Below are positions 60,679 to 64,000 of a stretch of DNA of 64,000 bases, piece after piece; positions within the stretch are counted from its first letter, which is position 1; each line of letters opens with the position of its first letter. Made by a program: the position numbers and the translations under genes. The stretch comes from Pseudomonas protegens (lineage in GTDB: Bacteria > Pseudomonadota > Gammaproteobacteria > Pseudomonadales > Pseudomonadaceae): positions 4,992,501 to 5,056,500 of the forward strand of contig NZ_CP031396.1 of NCBI RefSeq assembly GCF_003363755.1, read 5' to 3'. Below the pieces are notes generated by a model. That model ran no database searches and was not told the origin of the DNA. It worked only from the letters and a program-made list of their open reading frames with translations.

Positions 60679-62262
60679 TCAGATCACGAAAAAACCGTGG
60701 GTGCCGTCGCGCCGCAGTTGTTCTACCAGACCAAACTCCCAGTCCAGGTAACCCTGCATGGCTTCCCTGGGGTTGTCGGTGCCCTCATAGGGCCGGCGGT
60801 AGCGGTCGATCCGTGGCGCGGCCAGTTGCTGGCGGCTTTCCTCCAAGGGCAGGCCGGCGTCGATCCAGGCCGCGGTGCCACCGCTCAGGAGAAACACCGG
60901 ACGCTGGGTCAGGGCCTGCAATTGCGGCACCACAAAGCGCGCCAGCAGACTGCTGCCGCAGGTCAGGACAAACCGCTCGGGCTGGGGCAACCGGGCCAGG
61001 GATTCCTGCAGTTGGCTGGGCAGGGCCCACCAGGCGCCGGGGATATGACGTTGCACGTAGTTGGCGCTGGCGGTGAAATCCAGGACCAGGGTGCCGGGTT
61101 TCTCTAGCCAGGCGGCGAGGGTCCGAGGGCTGATTTCTTCGGCCGGCGAGGTATCCGGCAGCGGCGCCTGCCAGGGACCGCGCACGCTGAAGTCGCTATC
61201 GCGCAGGCCGTCGAGCACTGCCACCTGCCAGCCCATCTGGGCCAGCCAGGACGCGCTCATGTTGGCGCGCACGCCGTCGTTGTCCACCAGCACCAGGCGC
61301 GCACCGCGAACGCTGGCGAAGTGATCGGTTTCCTGCACCAGTTGTCCCCCGGGCGTGGAGCGAGCTCCCGGCAGGTGTCCGGCGGCGAATTCCTCCGGAG
61401 TGCGTACATCGAACAGATAGCTGGTGCGCTTGGGATCGGCTTGCCAGCGCCGCCATTGGGCGAGGTCAATGCGTGCCACGTCAGCCCGATCCGCGACCGC
61501 CCGCGCTGCTGTTTGCGCCTGCGCCCGCTGGTCCTCATTCACCGCCTTGAACCGGCGGCTCTGGCCGTGCTCCAGTTTCTGTCCGGCCAGGGTCCAACCG
61601 ATGGTGCCGTTGCGCAGCGCCGCCACCGGATTGGGAATGCCGGCGTTCACCAGGGACTGTGTGCCGATGATGCTGCGGGTGCGTCCGGCACAGTTGACCA
61701 CCACTCGGGTGCGTGGATCGGGGGCCAGCTCACGCACCCGCAGCACCAGTTCGGCGCCGGGCACGCTGGTGCTGCCGGGGATGCTCATGGTCTGGTACTC
61801 GTCGAAGCGCCGGGCATCCAGTACCACCAGGTCGGCCTCTTGGTCGAGCAGTGCCTGGAGTTCTTCGGCGGCCAGGGATGGGGTATGACGTTCGGCTTCC
61901 ACCAGTTCGCCAAAGGATTTGCTGGGGACGTTGACGTCCTTGAACAACTCGCCACCGGCGGCGCGCCAGCCCTCCAGGCCGCCTTCGAGCAGGGCGACGT
62001 CGCGGTAGCCCAGTTGCCCCAGGCGGGTCGCGGCGCGCTGGGCCAGCCCTTCGCCCTGGTCATAGAGGGTGATCGGGGTGTCGCGCCGGGGGATGCGCGC
62101 ATAGACCTCCAGCTCCAGTTTCGACAGCGGGATATTGGCCGCGAACAGCGGGTGGGCTTCGGCGAAGGGCGCCTCTTCGCGGACATCGATCAGCGCCAGT
62201 TCCTGGCGCTCGAGCAGGGCCTGACGGATCTGCGCCGGGCTGCGGGTAGGGAAATCGGTCAT
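60679..62262 (-). CDS. Four-domain rhodanese-like sulfurtransferase
   Basis: A 527-residue protein made of four rhodanese domains (about 1-125, 125-250, 265-385, 385-510). The active-site Cys is present in domain 2 (VVNCAGRTRS) and domain 4 (VLTCGSSLLAR). In domains 1 and 3 the position is Asp (LYDQGEG, LVDNDGVR), so active and inactive domains alternate. The stop of the thiol dioxygenase gene overlaps its ATG (ATGA). In P. aeruginosa the same pair (thiol dioxygenase plus sulfurtransferase) lies next to a LysR regulator. Probable role: sulfur transfer in mercaptopropionate or cysteine breakdown. Confidence 0.9.
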   Translation of the reverse strand: MTDFPTRSPAQIRQALLERQELALIDVREEAPFAEAHPLFAANIPLSKLELEVYARIPRRDTPITLYDQGEGLAQRAATRLGQLGYRDVALLEGGLEGWRAAGGELFKDVNVPSKSFGELVEAERHTPSLAAEELQALLDQEADLVVLDARRFDEYQTMSIPGSTSVPGAELVLRVRELAPDPRTRVVVNCAGRTRSIIGTQSLVNAGIPNPVAALRNGTIGWTLAGQKLEHGQSRRFKAVNEDQRAQAQTAARAVADRADVARIDLAQWRRWQADPKRTSYLFDVRTPEEFAAGHLPGARSTPGGQLVQETDHFASVRGARLVLVDNDGVRANMSASWLAQMGWQVAVLDGLRDSDFSVRGPWQAPLPDTSPAEEISPRTLAAWLEKPGTLVLDFTASANYVQRHIPGAWWALPSQLQESLARLPQPERFVLTCGSSLLARFVVPQLQALTQRPVFLLSGGTAAWIDAGLPLEESRQQLAAPRIDRYRRPYEGTDNPREAMQGYLDWEFGLVEQLRRDGTHGFFVI

Positions 62263-62888
62263 TGCAGGGGCTCCTTCGACAAGTCCCAGAGGTTAGGCAG
62301 CAAGCGGTTGGAATAACCGGAGACAAAGGGCTTCTCGTGACCTTCGGCGGTGTACACGGCCCGTCGTACCGCGCCGATGTTGGCGCCGTACACATGGATG
62401 CTGATGGACACCCGGTCGGCGTAGGCGTTGCTCACCTGATGGATGTCGCCAATGCGCGGCGACACCGCCTCCACTTGCCCCGGTACCAGGCGAATCGGAG
62501 CCCCCGCAGGTTGCAGGCGGCCGTCCGCCAGGCGTTCGAACCCCTGGGAGTCTTCGGCGCCGCGGAGCATGCCGATCAGCCCCCAGACCCGGTGATCGTG
62601 GATCGGCGTGCGCTGCCCCGGACCCCAGACAAAGCTGACGATGGAGAAGCGCTGGCGCGAGTCGGCATGCAGCAGGAATTGCTGGTAGCGCTGCGGGTCC
62701 GGCTGGGCGAAATCATCGGGCAGCCAGTCGTCCTGGCTCACCAGGCGCTGCAGCAGGTCGGCGCCGTGCTCCAGTATTCGGGCCTCGTCGGGATGGCCGT
62801 CCAGCAGCTCGGCCAGGGCGGCGATGAAGTCCCGCAGGCGGGCGAAGTTGGGTGTATCGATAGCGACTGTTGCGGCGTTGTGGGGCAT
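62259..62888 (-). CDS. Thiol dioxygenase, cysteine dioxygenase/3-mercaptopropionate dioxygenase family
   Basis: A 209-residue cupin. Iron ligands are His97 and His99 (TPIHDHRVWG) and His150 (IGDIHQVSN). The Ser-His-Tyr proton-relay triad of the family is in SISIHVYG (Tyr167). It oxidises a thiol to the sulfinic acid with O2. The Pseudomonas homologue in this gene order is a 3-mercaptopropionate dioxygenase, so that substrate is more likely than cysteine. GGAGGGAG lies directly upstream of the ATG at 62888. Confidence 0.87.
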   Translation of the reverse strand: MPHNAATVAIDTPNFARLRDFIAALAELLDGHPDEARILEHGADLLQRLVSQDDWLPDDFAQPDPQRYQQFLLHADSRQRFSIVSFVWGPGQRTPIHDHRVWGLIGMLRGAEDSQGFERLADGRLQPAGAPIRLVPGQVEAVSPRIGDIHQVSNAYADRVSISIHVYGANIGAVRRAVYTAEGHEKPFVSGYSNRLLPNLWDLSKEPLQ

Positions 62889-62994
62889 GGGCTCCCTCCG
62901 TGGACACAAGGCAAATGACGCGAACTACACGGGCGAGCTAAAAGGTATTATTCTTCTCGAACATTTTTCCAGTCATTTATTATGCGAAAAAAGA

Positions 62995-63882
62995 ATGAAG
63001 ATAGATGATCTGAACGCGTTCGTGGCGGTGATCCGCTGCCAGACCATCAGCCAAGCGGCCGATGCCCTGCAATTGACCCAGCCGGCCATCACCCGCCGGG
63101 TGCAGAATTTCGAGGAAGCCCTGGGGGTGGAGTTGCTGGACCGCAACACCAAGCCGCTCAAGCCCACCAGCATGGGCTTGCGGGTTTACGGCCAGTGCCT
63201 GGAAGTGCTGCGCAGCATCGATGCCCTGAACGAGCTGGTGGCCAATGACGGCGCCCCCAGCGGCGCCTTGCGCATTGGCGTGCCGCAGACCATTGGCGAC
63301 GTGGTGCTGCTGGATGCCCTGAGCCAGCTGAAGAACCTCTATCCGCAGTTGCAGACCTCGGTGGCCACCGGCTGGGGCAGCCACCTGCTGAGCAAGGTCG
63401 AGAACGGTGAGCTGGACGTGGTGGCCGCGCTGTTTCCCGCCGGCAAGGTGTTCCCCGAAGGGGTGGTGGGGCGTTCCCTGGGCAGCATGAACCTGGTGGT
63501 GGTGGCGGCCAAGGGCGAGGTGCGCAAGCGCTCGTGCAAGCTGGCCGACTGTTACCAGCGCGGCTGGGTGTTGAATCCCGATGGCTGCGGTTTCCGGGCC
63601 GGCCTGCAACGGGCCTTGAGCGCCCAGGGCCTGACCTTGCAGATCAACCTGGAAACCTTCGGCACCGAGCTGCAACTGGGGCTGATCGCCAATGGCCTGG
63701 GTTACGGTCTGGTGCCGCTGCCGCTGCTGGAAAACAGCAGCCACCGGGACAAGCTGGAGATCGTCCCGGTCAGCGACTTCAAGCCGGTGATCGACCTGTG
63801 GCTGATCCACCCGCGCTTCCTCGGCAACTTGCAGGAGCCGGTGAGTCTGTTCGGCGAAATGGTCGCCGCTCGCGTCGGCTAG
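62995..63882 (+). CDS. LysR-family regulator divergent from the thiol dioxygenase
   Basis: A 295-residue LysR protein starting MKIDDLNAFVAVIRCQTISQ; the HTH is SQAADALQLTQPAITRRVQNFEEALGVELL (about 19-50). The effector domain follows the usual plan. It is divergent from the thiol dioxygenase-rhodanese operon with a 106-base gap, and the same arrangement occurs in P. aeruginosa, so it most likely regulates that operon. The frame opens upstream to 62824, but that part is the antisense of the dioxygenase gene. Confidence 0.88.
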   Translation: MKIDDLNAFVAVIRCQTISQAADALQLTQPAITRRVQNFEEALGVELLDRNTKPLKPTSMGLRVYGQCLEVLRSIDALNELVANDGAPSGALRIGVPQTIGDVVLLDALSQLKNLYPQLQTSVATGWGSHLLSKVENGELDVVAALFPAGKVFPEGVVGRSLGSMNLVVVAAKGEVRKRSCKLADCYQRGWVLNPDGCGFRAGLQRALSAQGLTLQINLETFGTELQLGLIANGLGYGLVPLPLLENSSHRDKLEIVPVSDFKPVIDLWLIHPRFLGNLQEPVSLFGEMVAARVG

Positions 63883-63906
63883 CCGCGGGGGCGGCACAAA
63901 TCGGCG

Positions 63907-63988
63907 GTAGGAGCTGGCTTGCCAGCGAAGGTGCCGGCAAAGGCGGCACAAGGCTCTACGGCCTTTTCGCCGGCAAGCCGACGTCTAC
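63907..63988. repeat. REPIN at the window end
   Basis: GTAGGAGCTGGCTTGCCAGC at the left and CGCCGGCAAGCCGACGTCTA at the right, about 82 bp; same family as the REPINs at 33994 and 60544. Confidence 0.8.
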
Positions 63989-64000
63989 GGGTTTATCCTT

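Overview
The window looks like chromosome from a Pseudomonas of the fluorescens/protegens/chlororaphis type. The support is high-GC coding sequence with strong G/C third-position bias, a complete protocatechuate (pca) cluster, a TtgABC/TtgR-type efflux locus with its operator, xenB, olsBA, a probable CcoM cytochrome oxidase subunit, and REP/REPIN hairpins of the Pseudomonas type. I see no rRNA, tRNA, CRISPR array, phage or transposase gene.

Layout. 1-2.5 kb: LysR regulator, RidA and a class V aminotransferase cut by the window edge. 2.6-5.3 kb: two very small proteins, one a likely CcoM under an Anr/FNR-type palindrome, then a Pit phosphate transporter. 5.8-18.2 kb: the protocatechuate branch of the beta-ketoadipate pathway in one block (pcaR, pcaK, pcaIJF, pcaHG, pcaT, pcaBDC) plus an OprD-family porin, with PcaR-type operator repeats and AAnAAnAA (Crc/Hfq-type) motifs at key starts. 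Together these genes cover outer- and inner-membrane uptake, ring cleavage and conversion to succinyl-CoA and acetyl-CoA.

18.6-22.9 kb holds the most interesting feature: a compact, apparently uncharacterised RiPP (modified peptide) locus. It has an 85-residue precursor with an Os1348/NHLP-type leader, a strong intercistronic hairpin, a GNAT acetyltransferase, a HEXXH protein resembling alpha-ketoglutarate HExxH peptide hydroxylases, and one 648-residue protein fusing a DUF692/MNIO oxygenase to a SagB-type flavin oxidoreductase. It ends at a clean terminator.

22.9-29.6 kb: RND efflux pump and its TetR repressor. 29.7-38.3 kb: DMT exporter, xenB/MFS/ArsR stress unit, ACP phosphodiesterase, ornithine-lipid genes, an acyl-CoA-dehydrogenase-like protein, a serine hydrolase and a small membrane protein. 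38.4-43.3 kb: a possible amide/N-acyl catabolic cassette (M20 hydrolase, MHS transporter, amidase, IclR regulator). 43.4-51.1 kb: YceI protein, cardiolipin-synthase-like PLD, BglX beta-glucosidase, and a LemA operon with three TPM-domain proteins. 51.3-56.0 kb: methyltransferase, DMT exporter, DJ-1/PfpI protein, ribbon-helix-helix protein, a three-copy 158-bp-period repeat array and a toxin-antitoxin-like pair. 56.2-60.4 kb: ECF sigma/FecR/TonB-receptor system, probably for heme. 60.7-63.9 kb: four-domain rhodanese, thiol dioxygenase and divergent LysR.
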